From the NCBI GenBank assembly GCA_964017065.1, contig OZ024786.1:10731047-10795046 (forward strand): a stretch of DNA of 64,000 nucleotides, in the 5' to 3' direction. Made by a program: the position numbers and the translations under genes. How positions within the stretch are numbered: the stretch's first letter is position 1; every line of letters starts with the position of its first letter. The notes beneath the pieces are model-generated. The model worked only from the letters and a program-made list of their open reading frames with translations, made no database searches and was not told the DNA's origin. Positions 12,325 to 23,386 of this stretch are shown in pieces. This DNA comes from Haliclona indistincta (taxonomy: Eukaryota > Porifera > Demospongiae > Haplosclerida > Chalinidae).

Positions 12325-12437
12325 CATTGTCAAGTAACCATAATATTCCACATTATACTTGATTTTTTGTTAATTCACTTTATTGCTTGATTCCCATTTT
12401 ATTATTATTATCAGCAGAAAACAGAACACAACATAGA

Positions 12438-13301
12438 CAAGTAAAGTAAAAAAGTTTTAATAAAAAAAACTAAAAAGTGTAGGGATGACGCTTGCAAAAG
12501 TAAAGGAACAAGATGGGATGATGCTTGCAAAAGTAAAGGAACAAGATGGGATGATGCTTGAAAAAGTAAAGGAACAAGATGGGATGATGCTTGCAAAAGT
12601 AAAGGAACAAGATGGGATGACGCTTGCAAAAGTAAAGGAACAAGATGGGATGATGCTTGCAAAAGTGAAGTATGTAAAAGTCCCAAGTATCCCTACATCA
12701 GCGGCTTGCTGCGATGGCGTGTAACTGACAAATGCGGAATCCTCTTCCTATACCTTTTACAACCGTCAATTACTTAATCGGACTGTGTGACAGTGTCTTC
12801 CAAACCACAGATACCTCTAGTTATTCACAACTGTCAACTACTTCATCGGACTGCGTCCTCCAAACACAGATACCTCTAGTTGTTTACAACCGTCAATTAC
12901 TTCATCGGACTGCGTCCTCCAAACACAGATACCTCTAGTTGCTTACAACCGTCAATTACTTCATCGGACTGCGTCCTCCAAACACAGATACCTCTAGTTG
13001 TTTACAACCGTCAATTACTTCATCGGACTGCGTCCTCCTTCAAGCCGCTGATGTAGGGATACTTGGGACTTTTACATACTTCACTTTTGCAAGCATCATC
13101 CCATCTTGTTCCTTTACTTTTGCAAGCGTCATCCCTTTACTTTTGCAAGCATCATCCCATCTTGTTCCTTTACTTTTTCAAGCATCATCCCATCTTGTTC
13201 CTTTACTTTTGCAAGCATCATCCCATCTTGTTCCTTTACTTTTGCAAGCGTCATCCCTACACTTTTTAGTTTTTTTTATTAAAACTTTTTTACTTTACTT
13301 G
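12438..13301. mobile_element. Foldback element with minisatellite arms
   Basis: Inverted arms at 12438-12706 and 13041-13301 are each built of 33-bp tandem units containing GCTTGCAAAAGTAAAGGAAC, about five to six per arm. The ~330-bp loop holds a separate 59-bp tandem repeat around CAATTACTTCATCGGACTGC (units start near 12814, 12874, 12933 and 12992). The inner arm ends carry CCCTACATCAGCGGC, close to the CCCTACATCAGTGGC of the composite elements, which suggests a shared family. Frames through the repeats are artefacts of periodicity. Confidence 0.8.
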
Positions 13302-14879
13302 TTCCTGTTACTTTTTTTTATCACTATCAGTTTGAACTTATTAGCTGTATTCTAGCTATGCTAGCTCTTATTTCATTTTTACAACTCTGTGAGCAGCAGA
13401 TACTAGTCTAGTAGATCAGAAGGTTAATAGCCTCTAGACAGAGAGTCAAGGAACATGGAATGTTATTATCGGCAATCACAAGAATAATGAAAAGGTTTAA
13501 ATTAGTTAGAGAGGTTGAGAGTATGAGTTGACAACATGATATTTCTTAGCACTGTGATGGATGAAGAAAGACTAACACTAACAACTCAGTGTATGATGCC
13601 ATGGCTAGTCCGGATCCGTAGACTAGTCCCAGGCTTGCATGTTGATGTTGATATCACGATCACAGAGGCTTCTAGCTTGTTACAATGTCCAGTTGTCAAC
13701 AGCACAGGGTCCTATGGGTATAGCCTACGCCGGGTAGTGTAAGAAACTAGTAGCCTATCGGCCCCAGGCTGAGATCGGGTAGCCACCGTCGTCCGGTTCG
13801 CGCCTGCCGTGGGTCATGATGTCAGCATAGACAGATCAGTGCTACCCAGGGTATAGTATACTGCTTGTTCATACCTCTAGGCTCTACCTTGCGCGCTGAA
13901 GCGCCCAGAGCAGAGAGAAAGCGACAACCGAGTTCAGTTTCAAAACTGATGTGGGCGGAGTCAATGATCAGCAGCGACAAGAGGGTTAATTAATGGAATC
14001 GCTCTAACTGTCCAAAACGGTCCAAAATCCATGTTTTTCAAGGATTATTCGTTTCTTGTAGTGTTTGATGCCTATCTAAGAAGTAAGTGCACTACCCCAG
14101 ATGCATACACATGCGATGGTGCAGGTTTGGTAGTGATTCGTTCACTCAGGACAGCGATAGGCTTACTGAAAGAAGAAGAAGAAGAAGAAGAAGAAGAAGA
14201 AGAAAGAAGATGAACAATTCGCGTGGGCGGCGATTTTAGTTTACCACTTTAGAAACGTCTGCCAGCTTCGCCAAAGATATTTTCTTGCTCAGAACAATCG
14301 TCTGATCAATCCTAGATGTCTGGAATCTCGAGAAACGCTAAAACAGCGAAGATCTGCAACGGCTCTCTGAGAGTCGCCATCTTCATTTTCGTCGTCAAGC
14401 AAGCAGTCCCGGCGACTTTCATAGACTTCCTGCAAGCGCTCGCACTTCAGATTCCCTCATAGATAGTTAAAATGCAGTAGAAATGTATAACAGTAGAGAT
14501 ATGTGCGAAAACTCATTTTCACACATGAGTAGCCGCCATCTTAGTTCGAGGTCATCCCTACATATCATTGCCGATCGGCAATGATAATATTATGCTGGCA
14601 TGCTTCTAAATATTCGTGACTCATCCTCTTCTCTGCCTTTTCTTAGTGGTATGGAATGACTTTAGTACTGTCTCTGTTATGTATGTGTGCTTTTGTGTTC
14701 CATTGTGTGTTTGTGTGTGCTTTTGTGTTTCATTATAATACTATTAATAATAATAATAAACCATTACTTGTTTTTTTTTGTTTTTGTTCTGTTTTATTAT
14801 TATTATTAATCGTTTTACAGCATACACAAATAGTAAACTGAAGGACTAGTAGCAATTTCTGCTACTAGCCTAACTTAGC
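13302..14879. other. Intergenic region without recognised gene
   Basis: No coding exon can be supported. A (GAA)n tract lies at about 14168-14205. The 14580-14770 stretch ends in an AAT-repeat run and may be the tail of a LINE-type insertion, with a similar tail near 42911-43062. Confidence 0.4.
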
Positions 14880-15080
14880 TACATGATACAAATTAGCACT
14901 AGTATAATTTATTGACAACATTTTTTATTTGATATACTTTTATTAAAATTACGTAATAAAATTTTAAAGCAGAAAAGGCAACTGCAAAAATAAAGTGTGA
15001 ATGGGTATAATACATTTCATGGAATGTTGAACAGCATGTGTATAATTCCTCAATTAAGTTGTTCCATATAAATAACTTAG
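14880..15080 (-). pseudogene. Relic of transporter 3' end (inverted)
   Basis: The reverse complement matches the 3' end and trailer of the transporter gene at about 18985-19130, including GGAACAACTTAATTGAGGAA and the CATTCCATGAAAT stretch. Only the last codons and the untranslated region are represented. It is a rearranged fragment of the same locus, with no coding value. Confidence 0.6.
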
Positions 15081-15737
15081 TTTATTATTATTCTTTTTTT
15101 TTTTCTTTTGGATACACACTAGAATTAGCTTAATTTGCTATTTTGTGTTTCCTTTGCTCATGCAATACATGTTATAAAAAACTGTACACCGTGTCTATAA
15201 AGTTCAGATAATCGTTCAGACAAAAACTGCAAATGAAAATTTGTTATTTTTCCTGAGTGCCCTAGAAGTGAAAAACATTTTTCCCTATACATGTACATTG
15301 ATATCGAAGATTCAATTTTACCCATGAACATTAGCAAACATTAAGAGGGAAAATTCTAGCATAGGTAGTGATGTGTTGTTATGGCTTTTTAAAATCATTT
15401 ACCGATATTTGCATACCTTCATGTTCGAGCTGTGTACATAGACCGCTGTCAAACAGAGAGGTTTAAAAAACAACACACTTTGTAGATTGTTATTACTTCA
15501 CAGAATACAATTTTTATACCCATAAACAAACTAGGCTACTCAGTAGCGGCCTGGCTGCTATACCTGCAGTGTGTAGCCGCTGGTGAACATCGGCAAAAGC
15601 CCATGGTATCATCTGAGGGGCAATGCCTTGAGTCACACAGTGTCATTTTTTACTCTTTCTATGTGCTGTAAGTACATCTCTTTACTTTGCAGAAGATGTC
15701 CTTGTTCAGGTGCCTGCCAAGTACATTCTTGTGTAGG
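15081..15737. other. AT-rich intergenic stretch
   Basis: No gene, RNA or clear repeat is recognised. Confidence 0.4.
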
Positions 15738-16501
15738 GTGTCTACAATCGCTGGACTGGACCACTGGACTGGACTACTGGACTGGACTACTGGACTCATG
15801 AATAATGTAATTTTTAAACATAATCATACATGCTGCGCGTTCCTATGGTGAGTGTTTCTGGAAAACTAAAGCAGCAGACAGAGCGATATTAGCAGTATAG
15901 CAAGTGCGTGTTCTCGTATCATGAAATTTAACGTGCTGGCTTGCCTCAGTCGCAAGAAAATGGAGAGACGCGGTCCATGATCGACGTGTTTATGCATAAA
16001 ACTCGGCGGCAAAGACTTCTGTGAGCTCAAGATTCCAGAAATGCAAGTTCCAACAAAGCTACGATCTAGTAACTGAACGATAAACGCCACAATGCTGAGA
16101 AAAACGGGAAAATCCATGCTGCTAGACTGGCAACAGTGCTTTATAGGCGAGCTAGCGAAAAATCGTTCTGTTACTAGATTTTAGCTTTGATGAAACTTGC
16201 ATTTCTGGAATCTTGAGCTCACAGAAGTCTTTGCCGCCGAGTTTTATGTATAAACACGTCGATCATGGACCGCGTCTCTCCATTTCTTGCGACTGGGGCA
16301 AGCCAGCCCGTTAAATTTCATGATACGAGAACACGCACTTGCTATATTGCTAATATCGCTCTGTCTGCTGCTTTAGTTTTCCAGAAACACTCATCATCGG
16401 AACGCGCAGCATGCATGATTATGTTTAAAAATTACATTACTGAGTCCAGTAGTCCAGTCCAGTAGTCCAGTCCAGTGGTCCAGTCCAGCGATTGGAGACA
16501 C
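15738..16501. mobile_element. Large foldback element with ~335-bp arms
   Basis: 15738-16075 and 16168-16501 are inverted copies of each other, around TTCCAGAAATGCAAGTT and GAGAGACGCGGTCCATGATC. Both outer ends carry the short tandem run GGACTACTGGACT (or its complement). The spacer is about 90 bp. Divergence between the arms is low but visible. There is no coding capacity. Confidence 0.8.
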
Positions 16502-16819
16502 CCTTCTTGTGTACGTCACTTACATGTGTTTTATCTCTTTTGCGTTTTGCAAAGTTGGTTTTTTTGGGCTCTACACTTGGTTTCGCGAGAGGCGTGATGG
16601 AATGTTCGCGCTGAAATAATGAGAAAAACGCGCTATGACGAGGTGATGGTGACCGCTAAAAAATGGAAGGGGACCACGGATGAATTTCGCGAAAGTATGC
16701 GAAGCTGAGAGTAGATCTGTATATTCCCGCGAAATTCATCCTTTTGTATGCCGCTGTAAAGTCATTAATAATAAATCAGCAACATAGGAAAACACAAAAT
16801 TGTCTTGTTCAGCAACCAA
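16502..16819. other. Intergenic stretch with a degenerate repeat
   Basis: No gene is seen. Part of it (around TTGGTTTCGCGA, ATGGAATGTTC) recurs near 29160-29310, so it is likely a dispersed repeat. Confidence 0.4.
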
Positions 16820-17257
16820 CTTTAGGCGGCGTTTACACGGCGACGATTTTTGGCAAAAATGCAGACATTTGTCCCCGTTTAGGCTTTCCTTTACACGGAT
16901 ACGATAAAAACGGAGGCCAAAGTGGAGACTTGCAAAAGGGAGACATCACGGTGTATAAACGAACGTGAAAACAATAAAAACGGACACACGCTTTTGACAT
17001 GAGTACATCTCAGCCTTCATACTCGCAGAGAATGCTAGCACGAGCCCTGAAACGACATCTATTGAAAAAAACTAGTGTGTCCTTCGCTAGTTCATGCGTA
17101 TGAGCGAGTGCTAGTATGCTCGCACGAAAACGCCACGCCCACATTCCATTTGCTTCATTTACTTCCGCTGGCAAAACGGAAGAGCAAAATCGATGGAGTT
17201 GAATCCGAATACATTTCAACGTTTTGGACTGATCGTCTACGTGTAAACGTCGCCTAA
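16820..17257. mobile_element. MITE with 20-bp terminal inverted repeats next to the transporter start
   Basis: The ends CTTTAGGCGGCGTTTACACG and CGTGTAAACGTCGCCTAAAG pair with one mismatch. The interior has no convincing gene. Its right end lies only 9 bp before the ATG of the transporter, so this element must supply the 5' untranslated region and perhaps the promoter of that gene. The terminal motif resembles hAT-like MITEs of marine invertebrates (inference). Confidence 0.75.
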
Positions 17258-17266
17258 AGTGATAGT

Positions 17267-18724
17267 ATGGAAAAGAAGCCAGCGATCATAGTCATTGCTT
17301 GCTGTGTACTGATTCACGTCACAGTGATTGGATCAGATGTGATTCTGTATCACACCGCTGGACCAATAAGCTCGATGATATACCTGACTGTACAAGGAGT
17401 GATCTATCTACTCTATCCATTCCTTGGCTGGATCACTGATGTCTGCGTAACTCGATACCGGTCGGTCCTTTTCTCTTTCATCATAATGATAATGGGAGCT
17501 ATTTTAACGATTCTGGCTGGCACACTGTATATTGTTACACACCATTTCAACTTTTTCTATATTGGTGAGTTTTCCATCGTTATTGGTCTCTTTGGTTTGG
17601 GGCTGTTTGAATCCACAACCATTCAGTTTGGTATGGACCAGATGCTGGAGGCCTCCTCAGGACAGCTCAGTACATTCATTCACTGGTACTACTGGAGCAG
17701 CTTCTGTGGTCGACTGATCGTTGAGTACATTGTTCTCAGTGTATCAATCTACTACAGCCAATGCACAACCTCCATTGAGACTCTAAGTCATTTTTTTCGT
17801 TACTTGCATACCAGCTTTAATTCTATTGTCTTTTCTACCTCAATAGTGATTTTTGGTAGCATTCAACTAGTGTGTGCCAGTATTGGTCTTTTTATTCTTT
17901 TGTGGAACAAGAAACATCTTGTTATTGATCGTACAGGCCAGCATCCTCTCAAGCTTATCTACATGGTGCTCAAGTATTCTTGGAAACACAAACGCCCTGA
18001 GAGACGCAGTGCCTTCACCTACTGGGAGGAGGATATTCCAGCTCGCATAGACCTGGGGAAGAGCAAGTATGGAGGACCGTTCACCACTGAAGAGGTAGAG
18101 GACACTAAGACATTCTTTCGTATTCTCCTTCTCCTTTTGTCACTGGTTGGGTTTCATCTAACGGGTCATGGATACTCTTTGCTGAATCAATTGATGAAGA
18201 CACAGTGTCCCTCATCCTGGGTGTTTCTTTTCATGGGTGATCCAATGCATCTTACTGTCCTTACAATTCTTATTGGAATACCATTTTATCAGATTGTAGT
18301 AGCTCGTCTTGGCAATCATTGCCACATAAATATGCTAAAGAGGATGGGTCTGGGGTTACTATGCTGTTTTTGCAGTGAAATTGTTAATATCATCATACAA
18401 TCAACGATGATGACAGAATACACACATTGCCATCACATTGATAAAGTTCACATTGTCTCATGCTTTATCTATCTTTCAAAGATTAGTATTAATGGTACTT
18501 GCTACAATGCAACTGAAGTTGATCACAGATACTATTGTGACTTTAACAACACTCCATTTCTGTTGATCGTTATTCCCAGTATTCTACATGGTCTGTCTAT
18601 TCTGCTGGTGTTCATGACTGCTCTCGAGTTCATCTGTACTCAGGCTCCTCTGACTGAAAGGACTCCTCATTGGTCTGTGGTATGCCACTCTTGCTGTCAA
18701 CTATCTACTGTTTGGTATACCTGA
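17267..18724 (+). CDS. POT/PTR (SLC15-like) MFS transporter, frameshifted near the C-terminus
   Basis: An intronless frame of 485 residues with many hydrophobic segments, consistent with a proton-coupled oligopeptide-transporter-type MFS protein. Seen in the sequence: an N-terminal membrane segment after MEKKP; the loop LGWITDVCVTRYRS at the position of the POT GxxxDxxxxR motif; a central cytosolic loop with TYWEEDIPARIDLG and FTTEEVEDTKTFFRIL, characteristic of POT-family loops; and a luminal Cys-rich loop ending CDFNNTPF. The last ~25 residues are out of frame: the conserved continuation GLLIGLWYA lies in another frame from 18660. As written, the protein loses its last membrane segments and tail. 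Substrate is unknown. Confidence 0.75.
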   Translation: MEKKPAIIVIACCVLIHVTVIGSDVILYHTAGPISSMIYLTVQGVIYLLYPFLGWITDVCVTRYRSVLFSFIIMIMGAILTILAGTLYIVTHHFNFFYIGEFSIVIGLFGLGLFESTTIQFGMDQMLEASSGQLSTFIHWYYWSSFCGRLIVEYIVLSVSIYYSQCTTSIETLSHFFRYLHTSFNSIVFSTSIVIFGSIQLVCASIGLFILLWNKKHLVIDRTGQHPLKLIYMVLKYSWKHKRPERRSAFTYWEEDIPARIDLGKSKYGGPFTTEEVEDTKTFFRILLLLLSLVGFHLTGHGYSLLNQLMKTQCPSSWVFLFMGDPMHLTVLTILIGIPFYQIVVARLGNHCHINMLKRMGLGLLCCFCSEIVNIIIQSTMMTEYTHCHHIDKVHIVSCFIYLSKISINGTCYNATEVDHRYYCDFNNTPFLLIVIPSILHGLSILLVFMTALEFICTQAPLTERTPHWSVVCHSCCQLSTVWYT

Positions 18725-19004
18725 ACTATTCCTCACTGATCCCATTGTGTGGGAGGTGTTCCATGAAGTGAAAGCCTTTCTTATCTTCATTTCACTAATA
18801 GTGTACTTGTGTGTGTCTAGATGCTACCACTATCGTGTGCGAGATGAGACAGTCAATGAAAGGTTTTTGGTGGAGGAGATATACGAGAGAGAGCTGAATA
18901 ATGCAGAGGAGTACCAGAAACAACGCTGCAATGAAAATTTGAAGATTTTAATGTTTTCTCGGAGAGCTCAAATAAGTGCAGATGCTTTATATGGAACAAC
19001 TTAA
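18660..19004 (+). pseudogene. Out-of-frame C-terminal remainder of the transporter
   Basis: It reads GLLIGLWYATLAVNYLLFG and continues through the conserved VWEVFHEVKAF segment and a charged tail to a stop at 19004. It is the natural C-terminus of the preceding transporter, but its frame is offset. Against the copy at 11.9 kb, this copy lacks TATA in the junction, and neither copy is in frame. Either both are pseudogenes from an already broken ancestor, or the junction is read in a way I cannot see. Confidence 0.7.
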
Positions 19005-19129
19005 TTGAGGAATTCGACACATGCTGTTCAACATTCCATGAAATGTACTATAACCATTTATATTGTATTCGTGTAGTTGCCTTTTCTGATTTAAATATGT
19101 CATTTTTATAAAAAGTTTATCAAATTACA

Positions 19130-19461
19130 AAATAATGTCAATAAAATCGGAGAAAATACAATCATGCAATAAAGTGAATGATGATGATGAATGATGATTG
19201 GTAATCAACACTATACTTGCCAATATCATCAGAACAGCACCCACTATCCTTAAGAAGAAAGAGAAAAGAACAGACCTGTACCGAGTTATGTAGACATCAG
19301 TGAGCCAGCCAAGAAAGGGATAAAGCATGAAACCACTCCTTGAAAGGAAGATGATCATAGTAAGATGACCGGTAATGTGATATGTTAAAATCAGATCCTA
19401 TTCCTGTGACTTGAACTAGCAGACAGCAAATAATTACAAGAAACACAGCTTTCTTTTCCAT
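19130..19461 (-). pseudogene. Transporter N-terminal fragment, inverted copy
   Basis: Minus-strand sequence starting MEKKAVFLVIICCLLVQVTG and then, in another frame, LYPFLGWLTDVYITRYRS matches the first ~110 residues of the transporter at 17267. There is a frameshift between the two parts and the rest of the gene is absent. With the fragments at 11.6 and 14.9 kb, it shows repeated rearrangement of this locus. Confidence 0.75.
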
Positions 19462-19499
19462 AGCACTATATATTCCTGTCACTAGATACCTATGTCAAA

Positions 19500-20100
19500 A
19501 GTGACAGCTACAATCATATAGTTGCATAAATAAACAAGCATAATAATTATGATAGACTGGTTGTATTGACAAACTGGTCAGCATCACAAAATTCCCCTAT
19601 TAGTCTAGGCTTTAGGCCCTGACTAAGATTTGTATGAATTTAATTTAGGAGAGGATAACTCAACTGTTTTAAGGTAATTTGACCCCAAGGAATAAGATGT
19701 GATATGTGCCAAATTGTCTATCTACTGCGAAATACCCGGAAATGACCACACCCTTTTTATCGGCAATGTCGCTTACAATGATTACTCTATCTTCTTAAGC
19801 ATTAGTTTTAGTAACCTACTTTCTAGCAACTGTTCTAAGGTAATATGACTCTAAGGAATGTATTGGGATGTGTTCCCAAACCAATATAGACTGCAAAAAA
19901 AATAACAAAATGGCTACCCCTTTTTCAGAAATGCATTGACATCTCTATTTTAATATTTTAAGATTCTGATCGTTTGAAAGCAGTACAAGTACAGGGTATT
20001 ACCAACAAAGAGACGCAACAATTATTTATTAACTTGAGGAGTCACTTAAACATAAACTTAGGCAGTATATTATAGTATTACAAAAAATTAATGATGTTCA
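19500..20100. other. Intergenic with a diverged direct repeat
   Basis: No gene. The motif AAGGTAAT then TGAC/TGACTC then AAGGAAT occurs twice (near 19671 and 19838), with similar sequence following, so a diverged ~180-bp direct repeat is likely. Confidence 0.4.
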
Positions 20101-20109
20101 CAAAATTAA

Positions 20110-21220
20110 GTTATTCAGTGATATGATTTTTGCAGGATTCACCTTCTTTACACTTGCAGTATTTGCAACACTTGATTCCAACTATCCTGTTAGTAGCGAC
20201 ATATCCATTCTTGTGGGCACATTTACCACATGTACAAGGATCAGGAAGGTACTCAGGCTTGGAGGTAACAATACCAGGAACTACTTAACTTTCTTTGTGA
20301 ATCCATACGACTCAGCGTTCATATCTAAACCATCTTTAAGTGGGGCTTGTATCCATAGCTGTTGTTGATAATATGCCCTTTGAATATGCTTTCTTGCATT
20401 GGCTGATGTGCAGGGAATTGAAGTCCATTATGAGGGAATTGCTATTAAAAGCACTGAGCAAGACGCAAGTCATCAAATGTTTCCAAGTCTTTTGCTGGCT
20501 TGAGACACCTTACTAGATAATTTTCTGCTGTCTGTATCATACTCCCTGTCAAATCTGAGTTGTTATAGACTTAAAGTTCTGTATCAGTGTTAAATTGTTG
20601 TGGATAGCTTTCATTGCTGCATGCTTCGTAGAAATCTTGCTATAGTTGTATCATATCCAGTCAGAGCACGGAGTGCAGGGAGACACCTTCCAAGCTTGTC
20701 CCCAGTGCTGTAGTAAGGTATCTCAAGCCAACAAAAGACTTGGAAACATTTGATGACTTGCGTCTAATTCTCTCAAAATGGACTTTGAGAAAATTCCCTG
20801 CCAATGCAAGAAAGCATATTCAAAGGGCATATAGAACAACAGCTATGGATACAAGCCCCACTTAAAGATGGTTTAGATATGAAAGCTGAGTCATATGGTT
20901 TCACAAAGAAAATTTAATAGTTCCTGGTATTGTTACCTCCAAGCCTGAAGACCTTCCTGGCATAATATCAGCAACAGCTGTGGACACAAGCCCCCTTAAA
21001 GATGGTTTAGAAATGACTGCTGAGTTGTATGGTTTCACAAAAAAAATTAATAGTTCCTGGTATTGTTACCTCCAAGCCTGAGGACCTTCCTGATCCTTGT
21101 ACATGTGGTAAATGTGCCCACAAAAACAGATATGTCGCTGCAGGGTAGCTGGAATCAAGTGTTGCAAATACTGCAAGTGTAAACGAGGTTAATCCTGCAA
21201 AAACCCTATGACTGAATAGC
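20110..21220. repeat. Large inverted repeat containing decayed Cys-rich coding sequence
   Basis: The region folds about a centre near 20610. 20467-20513 pairs with 20713-20761 (around CATCAAATGTTTCCAAGTC), and 20130-20370 pairs with 20830-21210. The right side also contains an internal direct duplication (about 20825-20960 and 20965-21080). On both arms a frame resembling DPCTCGKCAHKN followed by IKCCKYCKCK can be read, interrupted by stops. The cysteine spacing looks like the C-terminal Cys-rich tail of transposon-derived proteins. It is a pseudogene within a snap-back repeat. Confidence 0.65.
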
Positions 21221-21293
21221 TTAATTTTTGTGAACATCATTTTTACCCGTGCGCAGTATGCGCTAATGAGGGTTATGCGTTTGTGTCCGTCTA

Positions 21294-21326
21294 TATGTGT
21301 GTGTGTGTGTGTGTGTGTTTGTGTGT
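21294..21326. repeat. (GT)n microsatellite
   Basis: Simple GT/TG dinucleotide run. Frames across it are not genes. Confidence 0.9.
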
Positions 21327-21589
21327 GGACAAAAAACACGCTTGTTTACGTCTCACCGCTCGAAATTCGCCACAAAAGTGCACTTTGCAGCTTCTTCACT
21401 GAATCTATAGTCCTATGAAGACGTTTTCTGTGCTGGCAAGCCTTGCTCGAGCAGCTAATCCATGGCTTTCTAAAGCTACGTGTCCCTGTAAGAGCATTTT
21501 ACGGTATTGTGGGTGTGTCACCCTACCTCCTATCCATATCGATGTCCTCACTCAGTCTCACATGTACCGTACGCCAGAGTCACTTCTTG

Positions 21590-21860
21590 CCAATCACCTG
21601 TTAGTGCATGTATGGTAGCTATGCTATCATCAATATTTATCTGGAGCTGTCTATGGACTAGCTGTAACGCAGTGAGTGTTGCACACGGTAATGCTGGAGT
21701 AGTCGTTTTTAGCTCTTAGCTCAGAACACGGTTAGTGCATTATGGTAGCTTTGCTATCATCCATATTTATCTGGAGCTGTCTATGGACTAGCTGTAACGT
21801 GAGTGTTGTAGTAATGCTGCTGAGTAGTCGTGTTTAGCTCTTAGCTCAGCGCACGGGTAT
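21590..21860 (+). repeat. Tandem duplication of ~125 bp
   Basis: Two adjacent copies share TTTATCTGGAGCTGTCTATG and end in TTAGCTCTTAGCTCAG-like sequence. They differ by small indels, and no gene is recognised. Confidence 0.7.
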
Positions 21861-21915
21861 GTGTTCATTAGAACTCTAGTTGTAATACTAAATACTGCCT
21901 AAGTTTATAAGTTAA

Positions 21916-23141
21916 AAGAAAATAAAAAGATTTCTATTGAAATCAAAAGGATGTAGGGTTGTGAAATCTACCACAGTGGCACTGGTCCACAATGTAAACT
22001 AACAAGGAACAAGCATGGAATGGTAACACGATTGACTTGCTAACAGACCATAGATCCCTACATCAGTGGCTGCTTTGGCTGACTATAGCTAGTTCTGCTA
22101 GTTCTGCTAGTTGCTGTTGATTGACACCTGACGTGCATTCTTATGTACAGCCACTGATGTAGGGATCTATGGTCTGTTAGCAAGTCAATCGTGTTACCAT
22201 TCCATGCTTGTTCCTTGTTAGTTTACATTGTGGACCAGTGCCACTGTGGTAGATTTCACAACTCTACATCCTTTTGATTTCGATAGAAATCTTTTTATTT
22301 TCTTGTTTGTGTCCTTTTTTCTTATTCAGTGATGTGCAGTTCAATATCATGCATGTACTGAGCCGTCTTTGTTTCCACCATAGGTTTAGTTTTCCTGTTA
22401 TTGATGGCTTTTCTTTATTAACAATTTTAAACTTGTAGCTAAAAATAATTGTTATGCTGTATATCAGGTCGCCTACGCATAGTGCATGCATGCAGGCTAG
22501 TCATGCATTCGAGCCCCGCCCACACTTGTTTGTAGACCATACGGCGGTTATAATGATCTGGCGAGCGCAGAATGTTGATTCTACACGAGCTTACAGTTCT
22601 TCGACGATTCCATACAAATATGTGTTCTGCGTGTTCCATACGGCGCGGCTATACTCAAGCTAGTGCTCGGTCACGTGCGCTAGCCACTGCTTGGTCACGT
22701 GCGTATTGCGCAATCACACTAATGGAGTCTAACACTTAGCTGACAATGGATCACGATCGAGAACTCGCGGAATGTATATCGCCGTTTCGCTAAAAACAAA
22801 GTTCAAAAGGCACCTGCCAGGAGAATTTCACGACTGTTCGTGGGTGTTTTGGTCTCGGCACTGCTCGTGTAAAGGTGCTAGGCGAGTGGAAAGAAAGAAA
22901 ACGAAGATGACGAAACTCGATTTTCACCGTTTCCAGGTTCGTCACTTTAGTAACAATTTCGAGCCATCTCCTTGCTACTGTAAGATGGGGAAACGCCAGA
23001 GAGCAGATCTAAGTGTTTATGGACGTATAAAATTCATCACCAGGTGAAATATCAGCGTTTGAACGCTAATACATTGTATGTATCCGCCATCTTGTTTTTC
23101 CGTTCAACCCTACATAGGGAGTCACTACCGTGCCTCCCTAA
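21916..23141. mobile_element. Composite palindrome+module element, copy II
   Basis: It has the same layout as copy I: a palindrome at about 21916-22303, then the module, ending in a terminal hairpin formed by AGGGAGTCACTACCGTGCCTCCCT. A 91-residue frame at 22772-23047 across the module is partly shared with other copies but broken in them, so I do not call it a gene. Confidence 0.8.
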
Positions 23142-23386
23142 TAGAAGTCTTGATGGGACATTTATAAACTGCCTACTCAATTTCGAAATTGGAAATAATT
23201 TACAAATTGATAAAATGCGTAGCGCAATTACTAAATTTCCAAAAAGTGGAACATTGTTCATACACTTTTATTATAAAACCCGGGAAAAACTAATAATACA
23301 ATTGATCAAAATATTTAACTCTTAAGTGCCTTTGTGCCCACTGTCTAGGATTAATAACTATAGTACATGTACAGTTCAAACCATAC

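Noticed and set aside
13690..13830. Possible tRNA or tRNA-derived SINE from a GGTTCGCGCC box
   Set aside because: The B-box-like match is imperfect and I could not find a matching A box or cloverleaf.
22772..23047. 91-residue frame in composite copy II, partly shared with copies I, III and V
   Set aside because: The frame is interrupted or shifted in the other copies, so conservation follows DNA similarity of the repeat and not coding constraint.
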